Notes under the pieces: model-generated
What the model saw: the letters and a program-made list of their open reading frames with translations, nothing else
What the model was told of the DNA's origin: nothing
Database searches by the model: none
Program-made: the position numbers and the translations under genes
In this document: positions 28,008 to 37,381 of the stretch, piece by piece
Layout of the letters: each line of letters opens with the position of its first letter
Numbering within the stretch: the first letter of the stretch is position 1
Assembly (NCBI GenBank): GCA_027493445.1
Contig: JAOSKU010000001.1
Span: 3,244,822 to 3,308,821, forward strand
Reading direction: 5' to 3'
Length of the DNA stretch: 64,000 nucleotides
DNA from: Thermoleophilia bacterium
GTDB taxonomy: Bacteria; Actinomycetota; Thermoleophilia; RBG-16-64-13

Positions 28008-30449
28008 CTACTTCTTCCCCTTCTTCTCCGACCGGGACGCGGTTGACGCCGTCGGGAAGCGAAACGCGATCTCACGAGCGCTCACGGAGGCGACCACGAG
28101 CGCCAGGCGATCTCCCGGTTTCGCCTCGGCAGGCACATCGCTGCTGTTGTGGATATGACCGGCGAGGCCGGTCGGCTCGTGGAGCGCTCTCCAGCCGCCC
28201 TTCCTCGTGCGCTCCTCGAGCAGCACGGCCTCGACCGTGTCACCTGCCTTGACACCAGCGGTCGGCTTCTGCGCGGGCCGGGTGGCGCTTCTCTCCTGTT
28301 GCCGTGAACCCGCGGCACGCGGGGCAGTCTGGCGTCCACTCCTGTGCGAGCTTCCGCGGCGCGGGTCGCGACCCGCGCCGCCCGACGCCGGCTCGGGCGG
28401 ATCCGCCGGCCAGGAAGGTTCGCTGGCGCCAACGACCCGGTGGGGCGTGGGCAGCACCGGACGCTTTCGGAATCCGTTCAGATCCATGTACGCCGTCGCC
28501 GTGGGCGGCGGACGGTTCGCCCATTCAAGAAGACAAAACAGCGCGTCGATGCGCGCGATCCGCCGGATCCCGTGCGGCTGATCCAGCATGGTCTCTTTCG
28601 GCTGCTCCGCGTGGCGGCCGATCGCCAGCGCGAACGCGTCACGGAAGCGGCTGCCGTCTTCATCCTCGGCGATCCCTGTCGTTTGCCACGTGCGATAGCG
28701 GGCAGCGCGGTCAACGACCCTTACGCGCGCGCTGATCCGGATGCTGCCGAGGCCGAGCGGCTTGCCCATCCCGAGCCGATGGGCGCACCCATCCGGAAGC
28801 TGCAGCGTGTGCAGCAGCGCGCCCAGCTCCAGGTCGGTGAGGTTCTCGAATCGGACGCGCCCGACGAAGGTGACGCCCGCCTTCACGGGACGAATGACCG
28901 TGTGCTGCGTGTCTTGAGGACTGACCCGTAGGAGATCCTGGAGCAGCGGGTCGTGATTGTTGCCTTCCTTGATTCGCGAGAGGCCGCTGCCGTCATCCCG
29001 GTGCCAGTAGAGCTTGTGTCCGCGAATCGTCGTGTCGTCCCCAGCGATGTACGTCGTGAGCTGGTCCTTCCCTTTCATGCCGTCCTGCGTCAGGTAGTGC
29101 TGGAACGTCGTCGGCTTCGGTGCGGACAGGATGCGGGGCACGATAGCGTCCTCGCACCAAGGCGGGCCGCCCACGGTGGCGATCGCGTCCTCGAACTGCA
29201 CCCGTCCTTTGATCGCCGCGCTTTCATCCACCTTGCCGAACATCGCCTCCGCGAGATCGAGACGCCCCTCGCGAAGCTCACGCGGCACGAGGTCAGCCGG
29301 GCTCATGTCATACGGAAAGCGGAACATCTGAGCGCGGCCGAGGAAGACGAGGTCGCCATGGTCATCCGTGAGGAAGAAGACGGGCTCGCCCTCGCGAAGG
29401 TGGCCCTTTGCCCTTCGGCATCCATTAGTGGGCCTGTCCGCCGGGAACGCTTTCTCCTGCCACTGGGTAATCTGGTCCTCGTCGTGGAAGCGATCCCAGA
29501 TCGCGTCCGGGACGCTGAACTCGGCAGCCGCCCCCTCAAGGGGATCGAGGAACACAAACTCAAGATGCTTGTTTGGAATGCCGCCCGTAATGACGAGAAG
29601 GCCACTCTGGTAGCCCGAGCGCTCGGTCTGCGAGGCAGCATTCACCTTGCGAAACCGCAGGTAGAGGTCTGGATGTCTCTGCCTGCCGTTGCTCGTCGTC
29701 TTCCTGTAGAAAAAGTAATCTCGGTCGGCCGCGTCCGCTTGAACCCAGATTCGTCTCTGTTGGAGGCTCCAATTCGGAGTGGCCATCGGGCCCGAGCCCG
29801 TGAGCACCGAGGAGCCATTGAAAGTGCTCTGGATCAGCGCGTGCTCGATGCGAAACAGGTCACACTCACGGATCGTGCGAGTGGTATCACGGAAATACCC
29901 AGCTCGCACACGCGCTCGGTAGCATGGAGCGGTGCGGGACGCCGAGGTCCCACTGGCAATGTCGATGCCCGACTGAAGCGTCCCGAGATCCTCGATAAAG
30001 TGCCGCCGGTACTCGGTGCTGATCCGGCTCGGGCTGATGTCGCGGAAAAATGGCTTCGTCTCGGTTAAAGGCTGAATCTTCGAGAACGACAGGATCTCGA
30101 CGAGCGTGCGCACCATCCCGCGTAGGCTCGACCCCGGGATTGCCGGGCGACCATCGGGCGTCGTGTACGGGTCCGGCCGACGACGCGAATCGCGGTCGTC
30201 CCAGGCGCCGTCTTGCCGCTGGCCGACTGCGCCTCGGATGAAGAGAGGGGTCAGCGTCTCGATCGTGAGCTCGATGGATCCGCTGTGCGTGCCGGGCACG
30301 AAGCGGTCGTGCATCTCCCACGGCTTGATCTTCTCGCCGCCCACTTCGATCCCGTCTGCGACCTCGAAAACGCGCGCGGGCAGCGGAACGAAGTTGTAGG
30401 GCGCGGTCGCCGTGCGATCGGGGCTCGTCGGACTCACGTGACGGGGCAT
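28008..30449 (-). CDS. large Cas7-type RAMP protein, TIGR03986 family, with C-terminal OB-like domain (set B)
   Basis: A protein of 813 residues. The N-terminal YNFVPLPARVFEVADG and SIELTIETLTPLFIRGAVG, then RPAIPGSSLRGMVRTLVEIL, are typical of the TIGR03986 CRISPR RAMP family found in type III-D loci. A later glycine-rich segment HRLGMGKPLGLGSIRISARV is the second RAMP signature. A large insertion separates them, as in Cas7-insertion subunits. The last about 75 residues (AGDTVEAVLLEERTRKGGWR, then LAGHIHNSS) resemble a small OB-fold RNA-binding domain. ATG 30449 overlaps the csx19 stop by one base; the in-frame GTG at 30452 lies inside it. Confidence 0.8.
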   Translation of the reverse strand: MPRHVSPTSPDRTATAPYNFVPLPARVFEVADGIEVGGEKIKPWEMHDRFVPGTHSGSIELTIETLTPLFIRGAVGQRQDGAWDDRDSRRRPDPYTTPDGRPAIPGSSLRGMVRTLVEILSFSKIQPLTETKPFFRDISPSRISTEYRRHFIEDLGTLQSGIDIASGTSASRTAPCYRARVRAGYFRDTTRTIRECDLFRIEHALIQSTFNGSSVLTGSGPMATPNWSLQQRRIWVQADAADRDYFFYRKTTSNGRQRHPDLYLRFRKVNAASQTERSGYQSGLLVITGGIPNKHLEFVFLDPLEGAAAEFSVPDAIWDRFHDEDQITQWQEKAFPADRPTNGCRRAKGHLREGEPVFFLTDDHGDLVFLGRAQMFRFPYDMSPADLVPRELREGRLDLAEAMFGKVDESAAIKGRVQFEDAIATVGGPPWCEDAIVPRILSAPKPTTFQHYLTQDGMKGKDQLTTYIAGDDTTIRGHKLYWHRDDGSGLSRIKEGNNHDPLLQDLLRVSPQDTQHTVIRPVKAGVTFVGRVRFENLTDLELGALLHTLQLPDGCAHRLGMGKPLGLGSIRISARVRVVDRAARYRTWQTTGIAEDEDGSRFRDAFALAIGRHAEQPKETMLDQPHGIRRIARIDALFCLLEWANRPPPTATAYMDLNGFRKRPVLPTPHRVVGASEPSWPADPPEPASGGAGRDPRRGSSHRSGRQTAPRAAGSRQQERSATRPAQKPTAGVKAGDTVEAVLLEERTRKGGWRALHEPTGLAGHIHNSSDVPAEAKPGDRLALVVASVSAREIAFRFPTASTASRSEKKGKK

Positions 30450-31021
30450 CACTTCACCTCCACGAGACGGGTGGCCACGACGCGAACCGAGCCGCTCTCA
30501 TTGTCGCGTGCGAAGTAGTGACGCACGCGCAACCGAGGCCACGAGTGCGCCGACCCTTCTGTGACACGAAAAGGAAGGGCCTGCTCGGCACCCGTCCCGT
30601 CGCCTACGCGCGTGAAGCCGTTCTGGTGCTCTCCCGCGCGACCAGAAACCAGAAGCCGCTCCTCGTCGTGAGGCAAACACGAGACGTCCTTCATGGGGGC
30701 TGCGGAGTCGCGCAGGATGCGCCCGCGAAGGCCATCGTCCGCGCGCCAGATCAGCACCTCGGCGACGGCCGAGAAGACGCGGAGTTCCAGGAGCACGAGA
30801 GCGGACGGATGGGGGCAGAGGTCCTGAAAGACAGTCGAGCCGAGTCGCCACACGCCGCCTTCGAACCGCCCCCACGTGACGCCGTCGTCGCAGTGACAGA
30901 GGAGCCAAGCAGGATCGCCGAGCGCGATGGGTGCTGCGGCGCGTCCCAGAACGTGGTCCAGCCATGCCTTGCTCACCGCGCCATCGATGCGGTCGATCTC
31001 GCAACCTTCGACGCGCGTCAT
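30449..31021 (-). CDS. csx19: type III-D CRISPR protein Csx19 (TIGR03984 family)
   Basis: A 190-residue protein with the family features: LLCHCDDGVTWGRFEGGVWR (about residues 41-60), LLELRVFSAVAEVLIWR (about 78-94), and the terminal RLRVRHYFARDNESGSVRVV. Csx19 is a small accessory subunit of type III-D effectors, located between double-Cas7 and Cas7-insertion genes. Its start overlaps the upstream stop as ATGA, and its own stop overlaps the next start. Confidence 0.75.
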   Translation of the reverse strand: MTRVEGCEIDRIDGAVSKAWLDHVLGRAAAPIALGDPAWLLCHCDDGVTWGRFEGGVWRLGSTVFQDLCPHPSALVLLELRVFSAVAEVLIWRADDGLRGRILRDSAAPMKDVSCLPHDEERLLVSGRAGEHQNGFTRVGDGTGAEQALPFRVTEGSAHSWPRLRVRHYFARDNESGSVRVVATRLVEVK

Positions 31022-32444
31022 GCGGTACCCCCGAGGATGGGCGCGGACCAGAGTTCGCTGATGGCATGCTCTACGGCGGCGTCCGGCTGCTTGGCGGGGT
31101 CGAGATCCACGGTCCGGCCGTCTTCGAGGCGCAGCGTGGCGGTTCCGATGAACCTACCCCGCCCGACGGAGGAGGTCCCGCCGACGGCAATCTCGCCGGT
31201 CAGCAGGTCCTTCAGAACGAGGACAACGAGGCCAAGCTCCCCAGGCGCGGGTTCTCGCAGCTCGAACCGTAGGCGTACCCGCCCGCCGTGATCAGGCTCC
31301 TCATCGAACAGCGCTCCTGGCACGACGCCCTGGGTGAACCGGTCGATGCGAACCCGAGACGGCCGCGAGCGCGTGCCCCCTCGACGACGCCTTCGGTGAT
31401 GCGCAGCTTCGACGCGCGCAGCTCGCGGTCCCCCGCGTCCGCGATGCCCTCCATCCGGGGGCCAAAGAGGCGATCGATCCAGTGCTCTCCATCGCCCTTC
31501 TCGCCGCGCACCACGCGTGCGATGCGCAGCGCCTGTTTGCGCAGGACGCCAGCTAGCGAGGTTCCGGGCAAAACCGAACGCCCCGCCGATCGGATGTGTG
31601 CGGCATCGGGAGCATCCGGGAAGCCGGGCGCACTGCGAACGAGCAAGCCGCCGGTCGCCTTGACATCCACATCAACAAGAAGACGTCGCCGGCGATCCCG
31701 CACCTCGGGCAGCGCGCAGCTGCCAAACGCCCGCAGGCAGGCTTCGCGCACGTCGTCTAACTCCCTCTCTGCCGAAGGCGCATTCCCATCGGTAAGCAGC
31801 CAGGCGAGCCACCCTTCTCGCGACGACAGCTCGTAGCGCGTTGCCTTCCACCTGGTGGCGCGCGCCGCGCCGAGCCCACGCGATCGGCGAGCTCCGAGCG
31901 CGATGTCGCCGCCGGAGAACCCGCTCAGAGCCGCGACGAGCAGGGCGAGCAAGTCGGGCTCCTCGTCGGCACACGAGACAACGAGATCGAAACGCATGGG
32001 GAACGACGTGCCAGGCGGTAGCACCTCGAGATCGAACTTCTTGTGTTCCTCGGCGATCCCGCGCGCCGCATCAAGCTGCACGCCGTTGCGGATCTCGCTT
32101 GCATGGTGGTCTGGCAAGGCACCGAGGCTGTCGAAGACAATGAGCGGGCTCTGGGCACCCAGATCACTGCCGCGCGCGCCGCCGAAGAGGAGTGCGACCC
32201 GCTCGTCCTCCTGACTGCGGTAGCCGCCCAGCACGTCGCCCAGATGCGAGCGCAGCGCACCGGCGATCGACGTCCCCGGGAGAAGCGGCCCGCCCGTGCG
32301 CGCGTCGCAGATGAGCACCATGTCCGCGATATCTCCCGCGCCGCCTCCGAGGTGGGTCGCGGTCTCGAGGATCAGCTCGCCGATGATCGTCCATCGAGCG
32401 ACGACGGGCCGCACGCCTCCGGGCTCGCTGAGAGAGGGCGTCAT
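31018..32444 (-). CDS. double-Cas7 (Csm3-like) RAMP protein, set B (reading frame broken at 31376-31380)
   Basis: Two tandem Cas7 modules in 475 residues after correction. Module 1: LETATHLGGGAG, LLPGTSIAGALRSHLGDVL, and SGGDIALGARRSRGLG. Module 2: KATGGLLVRSAPGF, VLPGTSLAGVLRKQALRIA, then RIDRFTQGVVPGALFDEEP, ending GEIAVGGTSSVGRGRFIG. A C5 run at 31376-31380 (G5 on the coding strand) shifts the frame just before RIDRFT; one extra G restores the family sequence to the stop at 31018. Such subunits form the backbone that holds crRNA and cut target RNA. It overlaps its neighbours on both sides by ATGA junctions. Confidence 0.82.
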
Positions 32445-32863
32445 GGCAATTCTTCTACCCGTACGCCGCGAGCGGTCAGATCATGGGCGACGCACTGCCA
32501 CACTCCCCTGGCTTGGTCGACTGCACGCCGAGCATCGTCGCCGGTCGCTTCGGGCCAGTCGCCGGGATAACGCGCTTCGACCGCCCATTCAGTGAGCTCA
32601 GCGAGATCGGGGTACTGCGCTTTGACCGTCCAACCTTCGGGCAGAAGGTTGCGCAAGGCGTCGAGGTCGTGCCGGAACGGGAAAGGTATCTGCTGGTGAG
32701 CGAGGGCGGCCTTGATCGCTTTCTCGGCCGCCTGCTGCGCCAACCAGCAGGCGTGACGAGGGCGGGACTCGGCCTCGGTCAACAACGCCTCGGCGGCGCG
32801 CAGATCCTCATGAGCGAAGCGAAGCCAGCGACGGACTTCATTGTGAAGCTCACCGCTGCTCAT
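32441..32863 (-). CDS. HEPN-domain protein
   Basis: A 140-residue helical protein with the HEPN pattern WLRFAHEDLRAAEALLTEAE and ACWLAQQAAEKAIKAALAH (about residues 14-56), paired with a nucleotidyltransferase gene that overlaps its start by 14 nt. HEPN/MNT pairs act as toxin-antitoxin modules in which the nucleotidyltransferase inactivates the HEPN protein by nucleotide addition. A clean R-x4-6-H ribonuclease motif is not obvious here, so catalytic activity is uncertain. The pair lies inside the type III-D operon between csx10 and the double-Cas7 gene. Confidence 0.75.
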   Translation of the reverse strand: MSSGELHNEVRRWLRFAHEDLRAAEALLTEAESRPRHACWLAQQAAEKAIKAALAHQQIPFPFRHDLDALRNLLPEGWTVKAQYPDLAELTEWAVEARYPGDWPEATGDDARRAVDQARGVWQCVAHDLTARGVRVEELP

Positions 32864-33167
32864 AGAGGCTCCTCCCTTCGCGCAACGCGGGCCGCAGCAC
32901 GCTCCCTACCAGGTCCCCGCGGCGGGCTATTTCGTCGGGCGTCGTGACGACAATGTCCTTCGCCACGAGCAGGTCGCCCAGCGCGCGGCGTATCTCGATG
33001 GCAGCGCGTCGCTTGTCGCTCGCCTCGCTCAGCACCACCAGCAGGTCGACGTCGCTCTCGGCGGTGGCATCACCTCGCGCATGCGAGCCGAATAGGATCA
33101 CGCGCAGCGGAGAAAACTGTTGTACGATGCGATCCACCATCGTCTGGATGACCATCTCCCGAGTCAT
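32850..33167 (-). CDS. MNT-type nucleotidyltransferase
   Basis: A 105-residue minimal nucleotidyltransferase with VILFGSHARGDATAESDVDL (about residues 23-42), carrying the G-S motif and the D-x-D metal ligands. It overlaps csx10 by an ATGA junction and the HEPN gene by 14 nt. By analogy with MntA it would modify and neutralise the HEPN partner. Confidence 0.82.
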   Translation of the reverse strand: MTREMVIQTMVDRIVQQFSPLRVILFGSHARGDATAESDVDLLVVLSEASDKRRAAIEIRRALGDLLVAKDIVVTTPDEIARRGDLVGSVLRPALREGRSLYEQR

Positions 33168-34791
33168 GCCGATCTCCGTTGGCGCTGCTTGCGGGCAAGG
33201 GCCGCGAGCGTGCTATCGATGAGCCGCGCGCGCATCCACAGTGCGCGGCTCTCCCAGTGCTCGCGTGCCGTCGCTACGGACACGACATGGAAGCGCTGGA
33301 CCAGGGCGTCGCGCCTGAGGAGCGTCGCCAGCGGCTGATCGTCTTGCCCGCCGGCCATCTCGCGAAGCCAGCCGGACAAGCGCTTCTTAACACCCCCGAT
33401 GCGGCAGCGCTCAAGCTGCTCCATCGGGGGCCGCTTGAGACGATGAGGTCCTTCCTGCGCGAGCCAGGTCCGTAATGTCGAGCGAGCCGGCTCCGGCTCC
33501 GCCAGAATGGCGGTTCGCAGGCGACCGATAAGGCTGGGGGCCGGTAACGGCTTCGCGCTCCGAGAAAGACGCGCGGCTTCCTCCTTGATCGCTCGCTCGA
33601 TCGCTGAATCCAGGATCCGAGCCTCGACGAAGCGCACGAGCGCCGGCGGCTGTCCCGTTGCTGCGCGCGGGGCTGGTGCGGAAGGCGTCCGCAGAGTGAG
33701 CTTTTGACGCGGGGCCTCGAGGAACGCGAGACGTCCGAAGCCTTCCGCGCGCCGCTCTCCGAGGCCGGCATGTTCGACAACGAGCAGGTCGGCGAACGGG
33801 ATCGGCGCGGTAGCCTCGAGGACCAGGACCGAGCCCGCGGCGCATGCGAGCGCCTGGGGAAGCTCCAAGCGCCACTTGCGGTTGAAGCCGCCCGCAAGGT
33901 CGAAACGCCAGCGGCGCCGGACGATCACGACACGACCCGCGAGCGCCGCTACGATCTCCCGCTCGATTTGGGAAGGATCCATCTGCCCCGTGTCGGTATT
34001 GCGACCCAAGTATGGCGACGTGAGCAGCGCGTGGAAGACAGCGTCGTCCGGAAGGTCGCTTCTCACCAGGCCTTGCCCATCCACTTCGCGGTCGCGCACC
34101 AGGCTCCATGCGATCGTTGCGTCGCCGCCGTACCCCGCGCGCCGGGAGCGCCCGAGGAGGAGGGGCTGTGCGAGCGCATCCTTGACGGTGTCGATCAGGG
34201 CATCGCAGGAAAGGGCGCCGCCGCCGCGAAACTGGACCAGACCGTCGAACTCCTGATCGGGGTCGAGAAACTCGAAGGCTAAGATGGCGCCGTGCGCCTC
34301 TTCGCGGCCATGGCGTTCCTCCTTGCACGCCCGTCCTCGCGAACGGTCGCGTTGCTGGTGGATGCGGCTGCCGCGAACCGGCTGGACGCGGAGCGGCTGG
34401 GCGGCGCGAAGCGAGATGAAAGGCTCCGCCAACGACGACATCGCCACCTCGGGCCACGGCGCGTCATCCGCGTTGGGGTCACCGGTGAATGCCGCCAGGT
34501 CCCACGCCGAGATCTCATCCTCGGCGCCAGCGGCCTTGCCCTTTTCGAACTGCAGCGAGACCGGGGCTGGCAGCGTCCTGCGTCCACCGGCGCGCGGGTA
34601 CGCGTTGAGGAAGCGAACGCTGCTGTCGAGGATCATGGTTCGAAACCTTCGCAGCCGTTCGGCATCGCCCGCGGGAGCGCCGAGCCGGGGATGAACGGAA
34701 GCGTGCGCGAGGTGTTGGGGTCGCCGCCGAGCGACGTCAGCACGGCGGGTGATTGCAGCGAGAGGGTGCAGGGGAGGTAGCGGGTGATCAT
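33164..34791 (-). CDS. csx10: Csx10, Cas5-type RAMP of type III-D, set B (reading frame broken near 34661-34668)
   Basis: Starts MITRYLPCTLSLQSPAV with SRTLPFIPGSAL, then, after a frame break, continues in the typical Csx10 pattern VRFLNAYPRAGGRRTLPAP and LSLQ-like VSLQFEKGKA; a Cas5 glycine loop LGERRAEGFGRLAF follows. The last about 170 residues are charged and helical, as in Csx10 proteins with a Cas11-like tail. One missing base around 34661-34668 (GGG read where GGGG would fit) joins the parts into 542 residues. Cas5-type subunits hold the 5' handle of crRNA. The ATG overlaps the csb2 stop. Confidence 0.8.
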
Positions 34792-36336
34792 GGGGAATCG
34801 GCGCTCACCCTCCGATGCACATCCTGTTCCTCAGGCACGAACAAGCCGAGGCCGAAGTGGCAACCCCATCCGAGGCACAGCGGCCCGTCCACCGAGCGCG
34901 TTAGCGTCAGGGTCACGTGGAACACGCCAGCGGGCGGCGTCCCATTTTTGCCTTGGCGTGTCCGAGCGAAACCTCTGAACCATCGCGCCTGTCTACCGGC
35001 AGCGTTTGCGTCCGATGGAACGGCGATGGCAGGAGGTGCAGCGAGGGCGGGAAGGCCCCGTCGTTCCAGTTCGGAGCGTATCTGCCCTTCCAAGGAGTCC
35101 CTCCCGTGGGACTTGAGGAAACGCGGAGGCACGAAAGGCGTCCGGCTCACCCATGTCGCGCCCGACCCGAGTTCTGCTACCGGCTCGCCTCCCACGTTCC
35201 GGAATGACGATCGCTTCCCGATTCCGATGAGCGTGACCGCGATGTCATCCATCCCTTTCGCCCACGTCCTTCGAAGACGGCGGAGCCCGCGTTTGGCGAG
35301 CGGACCAAAGCCCATCGGCGCGTGGACGAGGACGTGATCGATGCGCCTCGGATTCCGGAGCGTCGAGCGCCACCGGAATGAAGTGCGCATGGCGATGCTC
35401 GCATCTCAGAGGCTGTCCTTCGCCGTCCTTCCCGGTGAGTTCTGGGCACGGGCCGAGCCTTTGCTCATCGCCGATTTGGCTCAACAGGGCACGCCGGAAC
35501 AGAGCCATCGTCGGGAGCGCTCGTTGCATGAGCGGAAGAACATCGCGCTTCTTGTCGGTCGAGAGCGTAAACAGCGCCGTATCATCACGATCGTGCATGG
35601 CGGCAGGGAGCGCCTCCGTAGCGGAAGCGAAGGACAGCGCGGACGCTGGACGCCAATACAAGAGCTCGCGGGCGCCGGGCGGGAAGGTCCATCCCTCACG
35701 CTGAAGCGTGGTCGTGTCTATGTGCAGCGCAGCAAGGAGATCGTCCGGCGCGCTCGGCGAGTCAAAACGCCAAGCGTCGTATTCGGCGCTTGCTACAGGT
35801 GCAAGCAACCGTACCGGCTCGTCGTCGGGCTCCGCTCGTCGCGTCGACACGATGAGGTCAGGGAGATCTTCGTCCACCGACGTGAGTCGAGCTGTGACTC
35901 GAGATTCGGCCCGGCCAAGATACCCGAGACGAGACAGGAGCTGCGCGAGAAGGTCGCGCTGATCCTCCGCTAGCGCAGCGGGCCACTCCACGCCGAGCGG
36001 GCCGACAGGCTTGATGAACGCGTCGATCACCAGGCTCGTCTTCTGCACGCCTTTCTTCCACCCTTTGATCGGCATGTAGTGGCGAGTGTGGCCGCTGGTT
36101 GCGTCGGGCAGCCGATATATCGGCTCGCTCGCGGCCAGCGCTTCGACCAGCCGCCGCATCTCATCGGGGACCTGTTGCCAGCCCAGCTTGGTGTAGCCTG
36201 TGGCGAGCAGCGCGCGGATGATGCGCCAAGGGCTCGGGGGCCATTCCACGAGCCCTTCGTTCACGTGGTGTCCCCACGGCGTCGCGTGATAGCGGCCAGC
36301 GGGGAAGTCGAAGCGGAGGCGCAGCTTCGTTTCCAA
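34788..36336 (-). CDS. csb2: Csb2, Cas5-Cas6 fusion of type I-G (reading frame broken near 35350-35365)
   Basis: N-terminal half: LRLRFDFPAGRYHATPWGHH and WPPSPWRIIRALLATGYTKL, the Cas5-like signature of the Csb2 (GSU0054) family. C-terminal half: HAHFIPVALDAP, RRIDHVLVHAPMG, and the Cas6-like ending LCLGWGCHFGLGLFVPE. The halves are in different frames; skipping one base around 35350-35365 gives 515 residues. This break is not at a G5 run, so it may be a true mutation or another kind of error. It acts as the crRNA-handle subunit and pre-crRNA nuclease of the type I-G Cascade. Csb1 lies 5 bp upstream. Confidence 0.85.
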
Positions 36337-36341
36337 CTCGC

Positions 36342-37370
36342 TCAGGCCGTGAAGAAGACCGGTGTCACCCGCATCTTCTCCACATTCTCCGGCTGGTCAT
36401 CCTTGGCGACAGCGAGCCTGCCGATGAGCGTGGGCAGTTCGCCCGACCACTTGCCGTTCTCTTCCATCTCGCCCACCATGTCCTTGCGCTCGGGCAGCCT
36501 GAAGTCATTGACGTTCTTGCTCGCAATGGCGCCGACGTCTTTCACCTCGAAACTGCAGGCCGTGCGGAGGCGCATCGGGCTGTCGACGAAAGCGCGCAAC
36601 TTGAAGAGCGCCAGCAGGATCAGCATCTTGGTGGCGTCCGCTTCGAGGCCATAACCGCGGATCTGCGCGAGATCGATGCTCGCATAGAGCGTGATCTTCT
36701 CGGCCGTGTACTCGTCGCGGGGAAAGGGGAGATTCCCAAACCCCTCGCTGGCGGTGCGCCCTCCCGCTTCGTCCTTGCTCGGTTGAACGCGGTCGTTCTT
36801 GACCCCACCTGAGGCTGCCGTCTTGACGCCGTCCGCCTCGATGAACGCCGAAATCGCGCGCGCAATCCGTAGCCGCCCGTCCATGCTCTCTAGGAAGACG
36901 CCGTGGACGAGCGAACCAGCATCGTATTTGAAGACCGTCTTGACGAACTTGGGACGATCGATCGGCCCGCTCTTTCCCACACCGATCTCCTGCTTGATCT
37001 GCTGGTGGATGCCAGGTTTCGCCTTCTCGATGTACGGGCTGTTGAGGCGGTGTGCCTCCAGTACGGAGCTCGTGAGAAAGTTGCCTTCCTCGGTATTTTG
37101 GCCGTCGTCGCGCGTCACCTTCACGTAGCTGAGGCCACGCAGAGGCTCGATGAGGTTGTTGGCGCTCTCGTCCCAGCAGACCGCTTCCAGCCGGTTGGCC
37201 ATGCTCTGCGCAGACTCGACGAGTAGCGATCTGCCGTTCGGAGTGTCGAACTCGGCCGCCCCGAGATCGGGAAAGCCCGTGGGCTGGAACCGATGCCCCT
37301 GTCGAACCTTGAGCGCGACTTCGAACAGCAGGTCGTGATGATTGTCGAGTGACGTGAGATCGATGCTCAT
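36342..37370 (-). CDS. csb1: Csb1, Cas7 backbone subunit of type I-G
   Basis: A 342-residue protein of the Csb1 (GSU0053) family: EVALKVRQGHRFQPTGFPDL and FDTPNGRSLLVESAQSMANR near the N terminus, FLTSSVLEAHRLNSPYI, FKYDAGSLVHGVFLESMDGR, and the C-terminal LDSP-like AFVDSPMRLRTACSFEVKD. It forms the multi-copy backbone along the crRNA in type I-G Cascade. The reading frame is intact. It is 11 bp after csx17 and 5 bp before csb2. Confidence 0.9.
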   Translation of the reverse strand: MSIDLTSLDNHHDLLFEVALKVRQGHRFQPTGFPDLGAAEFDTPNGRSLLVESAQSMANRLEAVCWDESANNLIEPLRGLSYVKVTRDDGQNTEEGNFLTSSVLEAHRLNSPYIEKAKPGIHQQIKQEIGVGKSGPIDRPKFVKTVFKYDAGSLVHGVFLESMDGRLRIARAISAFIEADGVKTAASGGVKNDRVQPSKDEAGGRTASEGFGNLPFPRDEYTAEKITLYASIDLAQIRGYGLEADATKMLILLALFKLRAFVDSPMRLRTACSFEVKDVGAIASKNVNDFRLPERKDMVGEMEENGKWSGELPTLIGRLAVAKDDQPENVEKMRVTPVFFTA

Positions 37371-37381
37371 GATGACGCTCC

